This document shows, one piece after another, positions 1-8,702 of a stretch of DNA of 64,000 nt. Position numbers and translations under genes: made by a program. Position 1 is the first letter of the stretch; each line of letters begins with the position of its first letter. Below the pieces are notes generated by a model. That model did no database searches, had not been told where the DNA came from, and saw nothing but the letters and a program-made list of their open reading frames with translations. Source of the stretch: Chlorobiaceae bacterium. Its GTDB lineage: Bacteria; Bacteroidota; Chlorobiia; Chlorobiales; Chlorobiaceae. Location of the stretch: contig JAAXXY010000004.1 of the NCBI GenBank assembly GCA_013334225.1, positions 62,001 through 126,000 of the forward strand, read 5' to 3'.

Positions 1-213
1 GAGCAGATCGTTACCATCTACGAAAATTACGGCTATCCGACCGAGGTTATCGTCGCAAGTATCAGGCATCCACAGCATGTGGTCGAATCCGCGATGATGG
101 GAGCCGATATCGCAACCATTCCCTTCAGTGTCATCAGGCAGCTGGTCAACCACCCGCTCACCGATGCAGGACTGAAGAAGTTCATGGAAGACGCTACGGT
201 GATGAAAAAGTAA
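1..213 (+). CDS. tal: Transaldolase / fructose-6-phosphate aldolase family, C-terminal part
   Basis: Partial gene entering from the left edge; frame 1 is open from base 1 to TAA at 211-213, giving the last 70 residues. The segments [13 protein letters not shown] and MGADIATIP are typical of the last strands of the TIM barrel in the short transaldolase/FSA family, which moves dihydroxyacetone units in the non-oxidative pentose phosphate pathway. The Schiff-base lysine lies upstream, outside the window, so transaldolase and FSA cannot be told apart here. A hairpin terminator follows 30 bp downstream, so this is the last gene of its transcript. Confidence 0.85.
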   Translation, partial: EQIVTIYENYGYPTEVIVASIRHPQHVVESAMMGADIATIPFSVIRQLVNHPLTDAGLKKFMEDATVMKK

Positions 214-243
214 ATTTTTCCTTCACGGTTCACATTTTCTCAC

Positions 244-277
244 AAGCCGGATATGCCCTGCATCTCCGGCTTTTTTT
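244..277 (+). terminator. Rho-independent terminator after transaldolase
   Basis: An 8-bp stem AAGCCGGA (244-251) pairs with TCCGGCTT (265-272) around a 13-nt loop and runs into a T tract. It sits 30 bp past the transaldolase stop codon. Confidence 0.8.
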
Positions 278-467
278 ATGTGTTCAGCAACCGTTCCCAA
301 CTTCCGGTCAGGAGCGGGCATTTTTCCTGCTTTGCAAGTGCCAGTGCGAGATAATCGTTGCAGGTATTGATGTGTTATTATGGTGATATCCGAGGCTTTA
401 TTATCATGTTATCGATATGCATAGTGATAAAACCTTTCAATAAATGTGTTCAGTGAATGAACCCGCC

Positions 468-495
468 GCCGGGAACACCGAACTCCAGCTCGGCA
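468..495 (+). repeat. REP-like palindrome, copy 1
   Basis: A 28-bp element beginning GCCGGGAAC followed by an imperfect palindrome (arms CCGA-ACTC / AGCTCGG). It matches copy 2 (949-976), which lies in the opposite orientation, at 25 of 28 positions. It lies just upstream of the recognisable RAYT coding sequence, the expected place for a REP element of a RAYT. Confidence 0.65.
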
Positions 496-948
496 CAGGG
501 AAACAACACGAAACGGAAACAAGCCGGGATGAAACATTGAGGTGCCATGGGACCAGGTGGTACTCCCGCGGCTATCTCCCACATTGTCATAAGTACGGGT
601 TGCTGCAATCCATAACATTTCGTCTGGCGGACAGTTTACCTCAAACTGTGTTGAAACAACTTGAGCAGGAACTTGCATCCCTGCCGCAATATTAAAAAAG
701 GATATACACCGCCGAGACATTATTCAGGCATTTCTGGATTCAGGTTTTGGCAGCTGCGCCTTGAGTCATCCTGAGATGGCCAATAAGGTACAGGATACGT
801 TGTTAACCTTTGACGGCTCAAGGTATCGGTTGATAGCCTGGTGCATCATGCCGAACCATGTGCATGTTCTCATAGAGCCATTGATCGAACTTGGAAAAAT
901 CATACAATCGTGGAAATCGTTTACTGCCCGCTGGGCAATGAAACACCA

Positions 949-976
949 TGCCGAGCTGGGGCTCGGCGTTCCCGGC
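949..976 (-). repeat. REP-like palindrome, copy 2, inside the RAYT gene
   Basis: Reverse complement of copy 1 with 25 of 28 identical bases. On the minus strand it reads GCCGGGAAC followed by the palindrome arms GCCGAGC and GCTCGGC. It lies within the transposase coding sequence between the HxH half and the FWMREYWDRYI half, and the in-frame TGA (977-979) directly abuts it, so this insertion probably inactivated the gene. Confidence 0.65.
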
Positions 977-1373
977 TGAAGCTTCTGGATGCGCGAATAT
1001 TGGGATCGGTATATCCGCAATGAACAGCATCTGCATACCGTCATCGAGTATATTCATCAAAACCCGCTGAAAGCGCGTCTGTGTTCCCGTCCGGAAGAGT
1101 GGCGATGGAGCAGCGCCTCTCATGGATCACAGTTTTACGGTTTGATGCATGATTATGATATTCCGCAATGATCAACTCTACTCTTCAGATTCCTGCACAT
1201 TCAGTACCTGTTAGATCGTTGAGGCGTCCTTGAAATTCACTTTTTTATGAACCAACTTCCAATTGTTCCTTCTTTCTATAAACCACCAATTCAGTAAGCA
1301 TTCATGTGCTCAGAATAGTTACACGCTTTATATTACTTTGTAATTTCTGGATAAACGTTTCAAATACAGACAG

Positions 1374-1892
1374 ATGTTTGAAGTTACCGGCAATGATATC
1401 ACAATATTGAGTGACACTGACTTGCGTGAACTGGTCAGGAAACTGGCTGCGGCTGAACTTCGTGGTCAGGGTTGCCCGATATCGTCGGTGATTGCTGGCG
1501 GCAATCAGGATGCTCCGGATGGCGGGATCGATGTCCGAATCCAATGTTCAATACCTATTCCGAAACCCGATTTTATCAAGCGTCAACTAACTGGATTTCA
1601 GAAAGGAAGCCTGACATGCCAGCAAGCGCCATTCGCGAAGAAATGCGTCCCAATAATGAGCTTTGCAATGCCATACCGGTCAGTTCGCATGGTTCTGCAA
1701 ATACCTGTTCCACGGGGATATCGATTTCTACAGGGGCCGGGACCTCAACATCCAGTAAAAGAGCAGTTGATCGGCATGAAATCCGGCGGGGTTGTCCTAT
1801 ATTCCAATGCAGTACAGAACAACGGGATAGCGATGAATCCGCCGGAGAACGCCTCGAAGGCATTCCAGTCCGCAGGCATCGAACGGCCGTAG
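1374..1892 (+). pseudogene. Decayed N-terminus of a nuclease-like (possible defence) protein
   Basis: The first 55 codons in the frame of ATG 1374 (FEVTGNDITILSDTDLRELV, AGGNQDAPDGGIDVRI) resemble, from memory, the N-terminus of a family of large bacterial proteins whose start looks like a PD-(D/E)xK-type nuclease. After DGGIDVRI the same frame gives FIKRQLTGFQ, and the match continues one frame over near 1600 with RKPDMPASAIREEMRP, which is where the family has its Q-x-K-like strand. Beyond about 1665 homology is lost. A second block (MKSGGVVLYSNAVQNNGIAM, 1776-1890) could be the tail of the same or another gene. I see a frameshift and probably an internal deletion. The assignment to defence is inference; the decay is seen directly. 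Confidence 0.5.
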
Positions 1893-1916
1893 TAACAGCA
1901 AGCAGCATAAACAATT

Positions 1917-2621
1917 ATGGATGATACCTTTCGTTATCACACTCCGGACGAACTGACCACAGGAGAGTACGAGGAGCTTGAAACGTTCCTGCTTCATGAA
2001 TCGGAACTGAAGCATCCGATGAATCTGGATGCGCTCGACGGCTTCATGACAGCCCTCATCATCGGGCCGGATACCATCATGCCGGGGGAATGGATCCCTC
2101 ACGTCTGGAGCTCATCCTCAGCGCCCGAGTCGCCCCGTTTTCAGTCCGACAAGCAGGCGGAAAGGATCATCGGTCTGATCATGCGGATGATGAACTCGAT
2201 TGTGCATCAGCTCGAGGAGCATACTGCTGATTATGTGCCGTTGCCGGATCTGACGACCTTTGAAAGCGATGCTTCGCGGCACTCTGCCGCAAGGTCATGG
2301 TGTCTCGGATTCATCGAGGGGATGAATATGCGGCAGGCGTCATGGAATCCGTTGCTGAAGGATGAAAAGTCCGCATCGACAATACTCGCTGTTTCCGTGG
2401 TTGCAGGTGTGTTGCGTGACAAGCTTGCCATTGATGAACAGAAAGAGTACGAATACTGGAAGCTGATCCCTGATGCAGTCCTTGAAATCAGGGATTTCTG
2501 GCTGCCCTACCGTCGTCAGGTGATTGAGGGCCTGAGACACGGCAAAGCAAGCGGGCCCGGCAGAAATGATCCATGCCCCTGCGGCAGCGGCAGGAAGTAC
2601 AAGAAGTGCTGCGGAAAATGA
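1917..2621 (+). CDS. UPF0149 (YecA-like) family protein with C-terminal SEC-C zinc motif
   Basis: 234 aa, cytoplasmic. The body ([20 protein letters not shown] near residues 40-60, [10 protein letters not shown] near 127-137) fits the UPF0149/YecA fold. The last 20 residues carry [18 protein letters not shown], a SEC-C zinc-binding motif as found at the end of SecA. In Enterobacteria YecA-type proteins have been linked to the ribosome and to SecA-like interactions, but the exact role is not settled. The gene begins 24 bp after the nuclease-like remnant and ends 29 bp before the convergent rlpA. ATG 1917 has no good Shine-Dalgarno sequence, as for most genes in this window. Confidence 0.85.
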   Translation: MDDTFRYHTPDELTTGEYEELETFLLHESELKHPMNLDALDGFMTALIIGPDTIMPGEWIPHVWSSSSAPESPRFQSDKQAERIIGLIMRMMNSIVHQLEEHTADYVPLPDLTTFESDASRHSAARSWCLGFIEGMNMRQASWNPLLKDEKSASTILAVSVVAGVLRDKLAIDEQKEYEYWKLIPDAVLEIRDFWLPYRRQVIEGLRHGKASGPGRNDPCPCGSGRKYKKCCGK

Positions 2622-2649
2622 CCAGCAGGAATCGTTTACCTGTGTTGCA

Positions 2650-3159
2650 TCATCTCGATAGCACTTCGATTTTAACCGGCGCCGTTCCCTTGCCGTAGAA
2701 TCCCAGCCTCTTCGCCGCTTCTGCGCTCAGATCGATCACGCGGTTATCGACGAAGGGGCCCCGGTCGTTCACCCTGACGATAATTGATGCGTTTGTCTCG
2801 AGATTGGTGACTTTCACAAGGGCTGGCAGGGGCAGGTATTTATGTGCCGCGCTTGGTTTCGAGGGGTCGAAAACCTCCCCGTAGGCAGTTGCCTGTCCGT
2901 TGTGCTGATCGAGCGTTTCCTGGCCGTACCATGAAGCTATTCCCGTTTCTTCATAGGAGATTGCCTCTTCGTATGCCATGGGAACGTAAACTTTCCCGTT
3001 GATGACATAGGGGTTGTTTTTGATTTTGCCAAGCCTGTATGCCTCTTCAGGAGAGAGCCCGATCGATTCCGGTCCGGTAGTGGTGAACGGTGTTGTTGTT
3101 GAGCAGGATGAGAGTATCAACGGCAGGAGGATGCATCCTCCAAGTAAAAATCTGCGCAT
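2650..3159 (-). CDS. rlpA: RlpA-like septal ring lytic transglycosylase lipoprotein
   Basis: 169 aa. The N-terminus MRRFLLGGCILLPLILSSC is a lipoprotein signal with the lipobox LSSC and lipidated Cys19. Residues from about 73 to 160 form the double-psi beta-barrel domain: GIASWYGQE, TAYGEVFDPS, and IIVRVNDRGPF, which holds the conserved Asp of RlpA. RlpA proteins cleave denuded glycan strands at the septum from the periplasmic face of the outer membrane. There is no SPOR domain, so this is the short form. It is convergent with the UPF0149 gene and probably monocistronic. Confidence 0.9.
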   Translation of the reverse strand: MRRFLLGGCILLPLILSSCSTTTPFTTTGPESIGLSPEEAYRLGKIKNNPYVINGKVYVPMAYEEAISYEETGIASWYGQETLDQHNGQATAYGEVFDPSKPSAAHKYLPLPALVKVTNLETNASIIVRVNDRGPFVDNRVIDLSAEAAKRLGFYGKGTAPVKIEVLSR

Positions 3160-3208
3160 GGCTGGAATAATCTCCGTGCATGAATCTTTAAAAAACAGAT
3201 ATATGCAT

Positions 3209-3240
3209 AGATAATCACTTTTACCATATAAGTGTTATCT
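3209..3240. repeat. Inverted repeat in the rlpA-pagL divergent region
   Basis: AGATAATCACTT (3209-3220) pairs with AAGTGTTATCT (3230-3240) with one bulged T, around a 9-nt loop. It lies between two divergent genes, so it is more likely an operator or mRNA hairpin than a terminator. No known regulator motif was recognised. Confidence 0.4.
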
Positions 3241-3362
3241 GGAATAACGGGGAATAGTGCTTTTTTCAATTTTTTTTACACGGGCGGATCCTTTTCCATT
3301 TATTTTACAGGTCCCAGATTGTTAGATTTCATTTTTCAAAGCCAACAAAGACTTTTTAACAC

Positions 3363-3986
3363 ATGAAATACCTCATGAAAGCATTTGTGTATCCGTTGTT
3401 TCTTTTCTGTTCAATGGCCGTCGTTTCTGCGCCTGCACGTGCTGAAGAAGCCGGCCGGCAAACGCTGAGCGAAAAGGCAGCATCCTTTTCTTCCAATGAA
3501 ATCGGTGTCGGTTCAGGGTATATCTGGGGAGCATTGAAGCAGAAAACCGGAAATCTGACCGTGTACCCTGCATTTATCCACCTGGGTTTCAACTGCAACT
3601 CACTCTTCGGCATCAAAAGCCATAACAAATCGATGCATCTTGTCCTGGAACCGTTCTATAACGTCATAGACAACCCGGTGAACGGTTACGAAACCGGATG
3701 CAGTATCGGCCTTCGCTTTCGTCACGAGCTTTCAGGACCGGTTGATTATTATATAGAAGGAAGCGTCGGGCCGATGTACCTCAGCGTTGATACTTTTGAA
3801 CAGGGTGGTAAAGGGTTCAACTTCCTTGACCAGATCGGTGTCGGCATTCAATGCCAGCTTTCCGAAAATCATGCTTTTTATACCGGATACCGTTTCAGGC
3901 ATATCTCCCATGCCGGTCTTGTGGACCGGCCGAATATCGGAATCAACTCGAATGCAATTGTTGCCGGGTTTACATGGTTCTACTGA
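3363..3986 (+). CDS. PagL-like acyloxyacyl hydrolase (lipid A 3-O-deacylase family)
   Basis: 207 aa outer-membrane beta-barrel with a signal peptide cleaved after APARA (about residue 28). The hallmark is near the C-terminus: YRFRHISHAGLVDRPNIG, in which His180 and Ser182 match the catalytic His-x-Ser of PagL, and the protein ends in aromatic Tyr as barrels do. PagL removes the 3-linked acyl chain of lipid A in the outer membrane. The catalytic Glu about 14 residues after the His in PagL appears replaced (INSN in this stretch), so activity is uncertain. A strong bidirectional terminator follows at 4041. Confidence 0.8.
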   Translation: MKYLMKAFVYPLFLFCSMAVVSAPARAEEAGRQTLSEKAASFSSNEIGVGSGYIWGALKQKTGNLTVYPAFIHLGFNCNSLFGIKSHNKSMHLVLEPFYNVIDNPVNGYETGCSIGLRFRHELSGPVDYYIEGSVGPMYLSVDTFEQGGKGFNFLDQIGVGIQCQLSENHAFYTGYRFRHISHAGLVDRPNIGINSNAIVAGFTWFY

Positions 3987-4040
3987 TTCCGCCTCCCTCC
4001 GAAACAAGTTTTTCTTCATACCCTCTCACTATTGTATTAA

Positions 4041-4080
4041 AACCGGAAGGCCCCGTAACTCAAGGGCCTTCCGGTTTTTT
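4041..4080. terminator. Strong bidirectional rho-independent terminator
   Basis: A perfect 13-bp stem AACCGGAAGGCCC (4041-4053) with its complement at 4064-4076 is followed by a T6 tract, and the left side is preceded by an A-run. It separates the convergent pagL-like and metallopeptidase genes. Confidence 0.9.
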
Positions 4081-4124
4081 CCAGGACAAATAGGCTCTCT
4101 GGCCGTCCCGGTTTTCAGTTTATA

Positions 4125-4766
4125 TTATCTCGATGCTGTCATGACCTTTACGGTGCTTATTCTTGCGATGACTTTCTGGACGAAGCTTTCAAGTTCTGCC
4201 GGGAACCTGTTGATGGTCTTTCCATAGTTCGGAGAAGTGTAGACCGCAAATGTTTCTGCCCAGTATTCGGATTCGTTGTTTCTTGCATATGCGCTCGGTG
4301 CGAAATCATATTTGGTTTCCATTGTCCTGACCAGTTCTTTCCATTCACTGTTGTTGATCCCGAGCCTGACGTCGATAACATGTGCGAACTCGTGGCGAAG
4401 GGTGCGTTCCATGTTGTTTGTCGAGAAAACTATCTCATCTCTTGAAGGGTTGTACATACCCCTGATGCTGTCAACTATATGCATGCGGGAAACTTTCGGA
4501 AGAGAGATCGAGTAGGTTTCGCTGACTCTCTTTATCTCGCTGTTGATTCTGTTCAATCTGTTGAGCCTCTCTGTTTCAGATATGCTTTCACCGTAAGGGC
4601 TGTTGTTGTAAGCTATGAAGAGGGTGGACTGCTTTGCAACCTGTTCCGCTTCGCTGAGTGTCGCTGCAGGAGCCAAGTCAACCGATGCCTGGGACTTTGC
4701 AGGAGAGAACACTGACAGGATGATTGCTGCTGCGGTTGCCAGTTTTCTTAAGGTTGCGTGTTTCAT
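4125..4766 (-). CDS. Secreted HEXXH zinc metallopeptidase (gluzincin-like), otherwise uncharacterised
   Basis: 213 aa. The signal peptide (KLATAAAIILSVFSPAKSQA, residues 8-27) indicates export. The zinc site is RHEFAHVID with His125, Glu126 and His129; a likely third ligand is Glu171 in ESEYWAETFAVY, the arrangement of gluzincins such as anthrax-lethal-factor-like peptidases. No other domain is present, so the substrate is unknown. The downstream terminator at 4041-4080 is shared with the convergent pagL-like gene. The upstream region (4767-5289) is unusually long and holds clustered TGTGTCA repeats that could belong to its control region. Confidence 0.75.
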   Translation of the reverse strand: MKHATLRKLATAAAIILSVFSPAKSQASVDLAPAATLSEAEQVAKQSTLFIAYNNSPYGESISETERLNRLNRINSEIKRVSETYSISLPKVSRMHIVDSIRGMYNPSRDEIVFSTNNMERTLRHEFAHVIDVRLGINNSEWKELVRTMETKYDFAPSAYARNNESEYWAETFAVYTSPNYGKTINRFPAELESFVQKVIARISTVKVMTASR

Positions 4767-4882
4767 GATGATCCTCCGTTGCTTCTCTGTTTTTCGTTTT
4801 CAAGAGAAGATCATCAAATGTCGTGCCAGTCGGATTATATGCTTATTTTATAGTATCTTACAGCCTTAGGTCTTCAGGCTGC

Positions 4883-5143
4883 TGTGTCAGTATGAGTCAT
4901 TTATTTATGGTGGTAATTTTGTGTCAGAATGTATCAGTACTGAGATAATTCGTCAGAGCCGTGTATCATTGTTGCGGCAGGAGAAAACCGGTTTTACGGG
5001 GGATTTTTCGGAAAAGATGGAACAATTGTGTTATTATTTCTTTAAAGTGTTTATAAATAATCGGATAGGGTCTTTTTTCGTTGATTTTCAGGTGAAAACT
5101 GTGTCATGTTGGCACGGTATTGAATATGTGTCATGTTGTGTCA
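4883..5143. repeat. Cluster of five direct TGTGTCA heptamers in a 523-bp gene-free stretch
   Basis: The gap 4767-5289 holds no convincing gene. The exact heptamer TGTGTCA occurs at 4883, 4920, 5100, 5127 and 5137, all on the plus strand; the last three sit in the alternating context TGTGTCATGTTG. Chance expectation for one fixed heptamer in 260 bp is about 0.02. The cluster lies between a divergent peptidase gene and the cyclase-family gene, which suggests operator sites or remnants of an element end. A 105-codon ORF (4921-5238, GTG start) overlaps it but has no recognisable features. Confidence 0.5.
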
Positions 5144-5289
5144 GTGTGATTCTGTTGTTTTTATCTCAAGAGGCATATCTGCGGGAAAACGAGAGCGAAT
5201 CTGCTCCGGCAGACATTTGGTCTGGGTGGAACAGATGAAGGCGGGCGGTTGTTCTCTATTATTCATGATTTCTTCGATCTAACTACATC

Positions 5290-5949
5290 GTGCCAATGAG
5301 AATCTTTGATCTGAGCCATTCAATCGAGCCGGGAATGCCCCTTTACCCCGGAACACCAGGGCCTGGGTTCCGCTCTCTTTCATCTATAGGGGAGCAGGGA
5401 TTTGCTGAACAGCTCTACACCCTTTCCTCTCATACGGGCACGCACATCGACCTGCCGTCACATATGATCGAAAGCGGCCGCTCACTCGACGATTTCCCGA
5501 TCGAGCGGTTTTATGGCAAAGGCCTTGTGATAGACGTTCGAATGGTGGCTGGCGGTCAGATTTCAATCAGTGAGCTTCAACGGTTCGGGGAACAGATACA
5601 TGCGTGCGAATTTCTGCTGCTTTGTTCAGGCTGGAGCGATTTCTGGGGGAGTTATCGTTATTTCGAAGATTATCCGGTTCTCTCCCCGGATGCGGCAAGA
5701 TGGCTCTGCGGTTTCAATCTCAAGGGTATCGGCTTCGACATGGTTTCCGCGGATGCGGCTGGAGATGATCGCTACCCTATCCATAACCTGTTGCTGGAAA
5801 AGGGCTTGATCATTGTTGAAAACCTTTGTTCTCTTTCCGCTCTCTTTTCCTGTCATTTCACTTTCTGCTGTTTTCCGTTGAAAATTTCCGGAGCGGAAGC
5901 TGTTCCGGTCAGGGGGGTGGCTCTTGTAGAGGAAAAGGGCCTTCCGTGA
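5290..5949 (+). CDS. Cyclase-family (kynurenine formamidase-like) metal hydrolase
   Basis: 219 aa. The signature of the cyclase/KynB family is complete: FDLSHSIEPGMPLYPG near residues 6-21, and HTGTHIDLPSHM (His48, His52, Asp54, His58), which binds zinc or manganese. KynB-type members hydrolyse N-formylkynurenine, others open lactones or isatin; there is no tryptophan-catabolic neighbour, so the substrate stays open. GTG 5290 and ATG 5296 are both possible starts. The gene stands alone, 87 bp upstream of the succinate dehydrogenase operon. Confidence 0.85.
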   Translation: MPMRIFDLSHSIEPGMPLYPGTPGPGFRSLSSIGEQGFAEQLYTLSSHTGTHIDLPSHMIESGRSLDDFPIERFYGKGLVIDVRMVAGGQISISELQRFGEQIHACEFLLLCSGWSDFWGSYRYFEDYPVLSPDAARWLCGFNLKGIGFDMVSADAAGDDRYPIHNLLLEKGLIIVENLCSLSALFSCHFTFCCFPLKISGAEAVPVRGVALVEEKGLP

Positions 5950-6036
5950 TTTTTTTATTGGAAGTTCCGTAACGGAGCGTTACATTTGGCACTCAGGAGA
6001 TAATCCGCTGTTCTTTTACATCGAATCAACTATTGA

Positions 6037-6696
6037 ATGAACACTATGTTGTTTTCATCCATCACCAGGAAAGTGCTCATGGCGCTGGCAGGCCTTTTTC
6101 TGGTTTCGTTTCTGTGTGTGCATCTCGGTATCAACCTGATGCTTCTTAAAGACGATGGAGGAAGAGCGTTCACGGCAGCTGCCCGGTTCATGGGCACAAA
6201 TTCGTTTATCAGGATTGCCGAGACAGTTCTTTTTTCGGGCTTTCTCATCCATATTTTTTTCGGTCTTCTGAATTTCGGTCAGAACCGCTCCGCAAGAAAA
6301 ATTTCTTACGTCATAGGGAACAGGTCTGAAACGTCCTTGCTTTCCAAGTACATGTTTCACACCGGTATTATCGTCCTCATCTTCCTCTTCCTGCATTTCT
6401 TCGATTTCTACTTCATCAAGATCGGTATAGTCGCTCCTCCTCCGGGGATCGAGAGCCATGATTTCTATAACCGTTCCCTCGTTCTGTTTTCAAGTCCTTT
6501 GTATTCAGGCATTTATATCATCTGTTTCATATTTCTCGGTTTTCATCTGAACCACGCATTCCAGTCCGCATTCCAGACTCTCGGCCTGAACCACAGCCGT
6601 TATATGGGTGCAGTGAAGCTGATCGGTTCGGCTTATTCTGTACTTGTCTCGGCAGGCTTCAGTATAGTGCCGCTCTATATCTGCTTTTTCAAATAA
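6037..6696 (+). CDS. sdhC: Succinate dehydrogenase / fumarate reductase cytochrome b subunit
   Basis: 219 aa membrane anchor with about five hydrophobic helices, beginning [18 protein letters not shown] and containing the helix-borne histidines expected to hold haem b ([32 protein letters not shown]). This is the single-polypeptide b558 type of Bacteroidota, Chlorobi and Epsilonproteobacteria. It anchors the flavoprotein and iron-sulfur subunits to the inner membrane and exchanges electrons with menaquinone. First gene of sdhC-sdhA-sdhB; 56 bp separate it from sdhA. Confidence 0.93.
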   Translation: MNTMLFSSITRKVLMALAGLFLVSFLCVHLGINLMLLKDDGGRAFTAAARFMGTNSFIRIAETVLFSGFLIHIFFGLLNFGQNRSARKISYVIGNRSETSLLSKYMFHTGIIVLIFLFLHFFDFYFIKIGIVAPPPGIESHDFYNRSLVLFSSPLYSGIYIICFIFLGFHLNHAFQSAFQTLGLNHSRYMGAVKLIGSAYSVLVSAGFSIVPLYICFFK

Positions 6697-6752
6697 GCAC
6701 AACCGATGATATCCGTGATTTTTCCCGCAAACAATCCTTATCACCCGCTTCA

Positions 6753-8693
6753 ATGACACGCCTCAATGCCAGGATTCCTGAAGGACCGTTGGCTGAAAAA
6801 TGGAAAGCCTACAAATCAGGCTGCAAACTGGTAAATCCGAACAACAAGAGAAAACTTGATATCATCGTTGTGGGCACCGGACTTGCAGGAGCATCTGCAG
6901 CTGCGACGCTCGGTGAGCTTGGTTACAATGTGAAGGTATTCTGCTACCAGGATACTCCCCGCCGCGCACACAGCATTGCCGCTCAGGGAGGCATCAATGC
7001 GGCAAAAAACTACCAGAACGACGGTGACAGCGTTTACCGGCTGTTTTACGATACGATCAAGGGAGGCGATTACCGTGCCCGTGAAGCGAATGTCTATCGC
7101 CTTGCCGACGTCAGCACGAATATCATAGATCTGTGCGTTGCACAGGGAGTCCCTTTTGCGAGGGAGTACGGCGGTCTCCTCACGAACCGTTCCTTCGGCG
7201 GAGCCCAGGTATCGAGGACCTTCTATGCAAGGGGGCAGACCGGACAGCAGCTTCTGCTCGGAGCATACGGGGCCCTGAGCCGTCAGATTGCCGCCGGCAA
7301 GGTTCAGCTTTTCAACCGTCGTGACGTTCTCGACATGGTCATTGTCGATGGCAAGACCAGAGGAATCATTGCCAGAAACCTCGTCACCGGTGAAATCGAG
7401 CGCCATGCAGCCCATACGGTTGTGCTTGCGAGCGGCGGATACGGCAACGTTTTTTTCCTTTCCACAAACGCTATGGGCTCCAACGTGACGCCGGCATGGA
7501 GCGCCTACAGGAAAGGTGCATTTTTCGCCAATCCCTGCTTTACCCAGATCCATCCGACCTGCATTCCAGTTCATGGAGATTATCAGTCGAAACTCACCCT
7601 GATGAGCGAAAGCCTCCGAAACGATGGCAGAATCTGGGTCCCGGCCAAAATGAAGGATGTCGAAAGGCTGCGCAACAAGGAAATAAAGCCCTCCGATATT
7701 CCTGATCAGGACCGTGATTACTATCTGGAACGCCGATATCCGGCTTTCGGCAATCTCGTGCCCCGTGACGTCGCATCCCGTGCTGCGAAAGAACGGTGTG
7801 ACGCGGGATTCGGCGTCGGGAGCACCGGTTTTGCAGTCTTCCTCGATTTTGCCGATGCTATCAAGCGCAAAGGGCATGACACGATCGATTCGCTTTACGG
7901 CAACCTGTTCCAGATGTACGAGCAGATCGTGGCTGACAGCCCGTATGAAACACCGATGATGATCTACCCTGCGGTGCATTACACGATGGGAGGCCTCTGG
8001 GTCGACTATGAACTGATGACCACCATTCCAGGTCTGTTTGCCATCGGCGAGTGCAATTTTTCAGACCATGGGGCTAACCGCCTCGGTGCATCGGCCCTCA
8101 TGCAGGGTCTTGCCGACGGTTATTTCGTGCTGCCTTACACTATCGGCAATTATCTGTCAAATGAAATTCATACACCTCGTATCGACACTGACCTTCCAGA
8201 GTTCAAGGTTGCGGCTGAAGAAGTCTCCGATCGCCTCAACAAGCTGAAAAACAATGGCGGAAAAGAGTCTGTCGATCATTACCACCGGCATCTCGGCAAG
8301 ATCATGTGGGAACATTGCGGTATGGCCCGAAACGATGCAGGACTTACAGAAGCGCTCTACCTGCTTAACGAACTTCGCTACGATTTCGCAAAAGGGGTGA
8401 AAATCCCTGGAGCGATGGACGAATACAACCCGGAACTGGAGAAAGCCTGCCGGGTTGCGGATTTCATCGATCTTGGCGAGCTCATGGTCCGGGATGCCAT
8501 GCAGCGTCGCGAATCGTGCGGCGGTCATTTCAGGGAAGAGTACCAGACAAGCGATGGGGAAGCCCTTCGCGACGACAGTCATTTCGCCTATGTTGCCGCC
8601 TGGGAATATAAAGGGCGCGACATTGCCGCGGGCATACACAAAGAAGACCTTCAATTCAAAGAGATCAAGCTCTCCCAGAGGAGCTACAAATAA
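6753..8693 (+). CDS. sdhA: Succinate dehydrogenase / fumarate reductase flavoprotein subunit
   Basis: 646 aa, the full length of the family. The Rossmann motif GTGLAG (residues 41-46) and [14 protein letters not shown] hold FAD, the latter with the His that forms the covalent link. The catalytic arginine lies in [15 protein letters not shown] near the C-terminus, and [12 protein letters not shown] is the usual capping-domain segment. It interconverts succinate and fumarate; in green sulfur bacteria the complex is expected to work as fumarate reductase in the reductive TCA cycle, alongside the aconitase encoded 9 kb downstream. It lies 9 bp upstream of sdhB in one operon. Confidence 0.96.
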   Translation: MTRLNARIPEGPLAEKWKAYKSGCKLVNPNNKRKLDIIVVGTGLAGASAAATLGELGYNVKVFCYQDTPRRAHSIAAQGGINAAKNYQNDGDSVYRLFYDTIKGGDYRAREANVYRLADVSTNIIDLCVAQGVPFAREYGGLLTNRSFGGAQVSRTFYARGQTGQQLLLGAYGALSRQIAAGKVQLFNRRDVLDMVIVDGKTRGIIARNLVTGEIERHAAHTVVLASGGYGNVFFLSTNAMGSNVTPAWSAYRKGAFFANPCFTQIHPTCIPVHGDYQSKLTLMSESLRNDGRIWVPAKMKDVERLRNKEIKPSDIPDQDRDYYLERRYPAFGNLVPRDVASRAAKERCDAGFGVGSTGFAVFLDFADAIKRKGHDTIDSLYGNLFQMYEQIVADSPYETPMMIYPAVHYTMGGLWVDYELMTTIPGLFAIGECNFSDHGANRLGASALMQGLADGYFVLPYTIGNYLSNEIHTPRIDTDLPEFKVAAEEVSDRLNKLKNNGGKESVDHYHRHLGKIMWEHCGMARNDAGLTEALYLLNELRYDFAKGVKIPGAMDEYNPELEKACRVADFIDLGELMVRDAMQRRESCGGHFREEYQTSDGEALRDDSHFAYVAAWEYKGRDIAAGIHKEDLQFKEIKLSQRSYK

Positions 8694-8702
8694 CAGGATA
8701 TC

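Larger units (their letters stand above)
444..1171 (+). pseudogene. Decayed REP-associated tyrosine transposase (RAYT, IS200-like Y1 family)
   Basis: Three pieces of one RAYT-type transposase. Frame 444-695 carries SRGYLPHCHKYGLLQSITFR, the usual N-terminus. The frame from about 698 carries DIHRRDIIQAFLDSGFGSC and then IAWCIMPNHVHVLI (with the HxH metal-binding motif, HVH). After a TGA at 977-979 the same frame continues with FWMREYWDRYIRN and YIHQNPLKARLC to the stop at 1171. Two lesions are visible: a frameshift near 690-697, and the in-frame TGA at the right edge of a REP-like palindrome (949-976) that sits inside the gene. RAYTs are domesticated single-copy relatives of IS200 transposases that mobilise REP palindromes. 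This copy cannot make a full-length protein without suppression. The recognisable homology starts near 557; the ATG at 444 is only the ORF start. Confidence 0.85.

Noticed and set aside
4921..5238. 105-codon ORF with GTG start
   Set aside because: No recognised features, AT-rich, and spans the TGTGTCA repeats; better read as non-coding.
6816..7979. 387-codon minus-strand ORF
   Set aside because: Antisense to sdhA, with no family likeness; shadow of a GC-rich third-position pattern.
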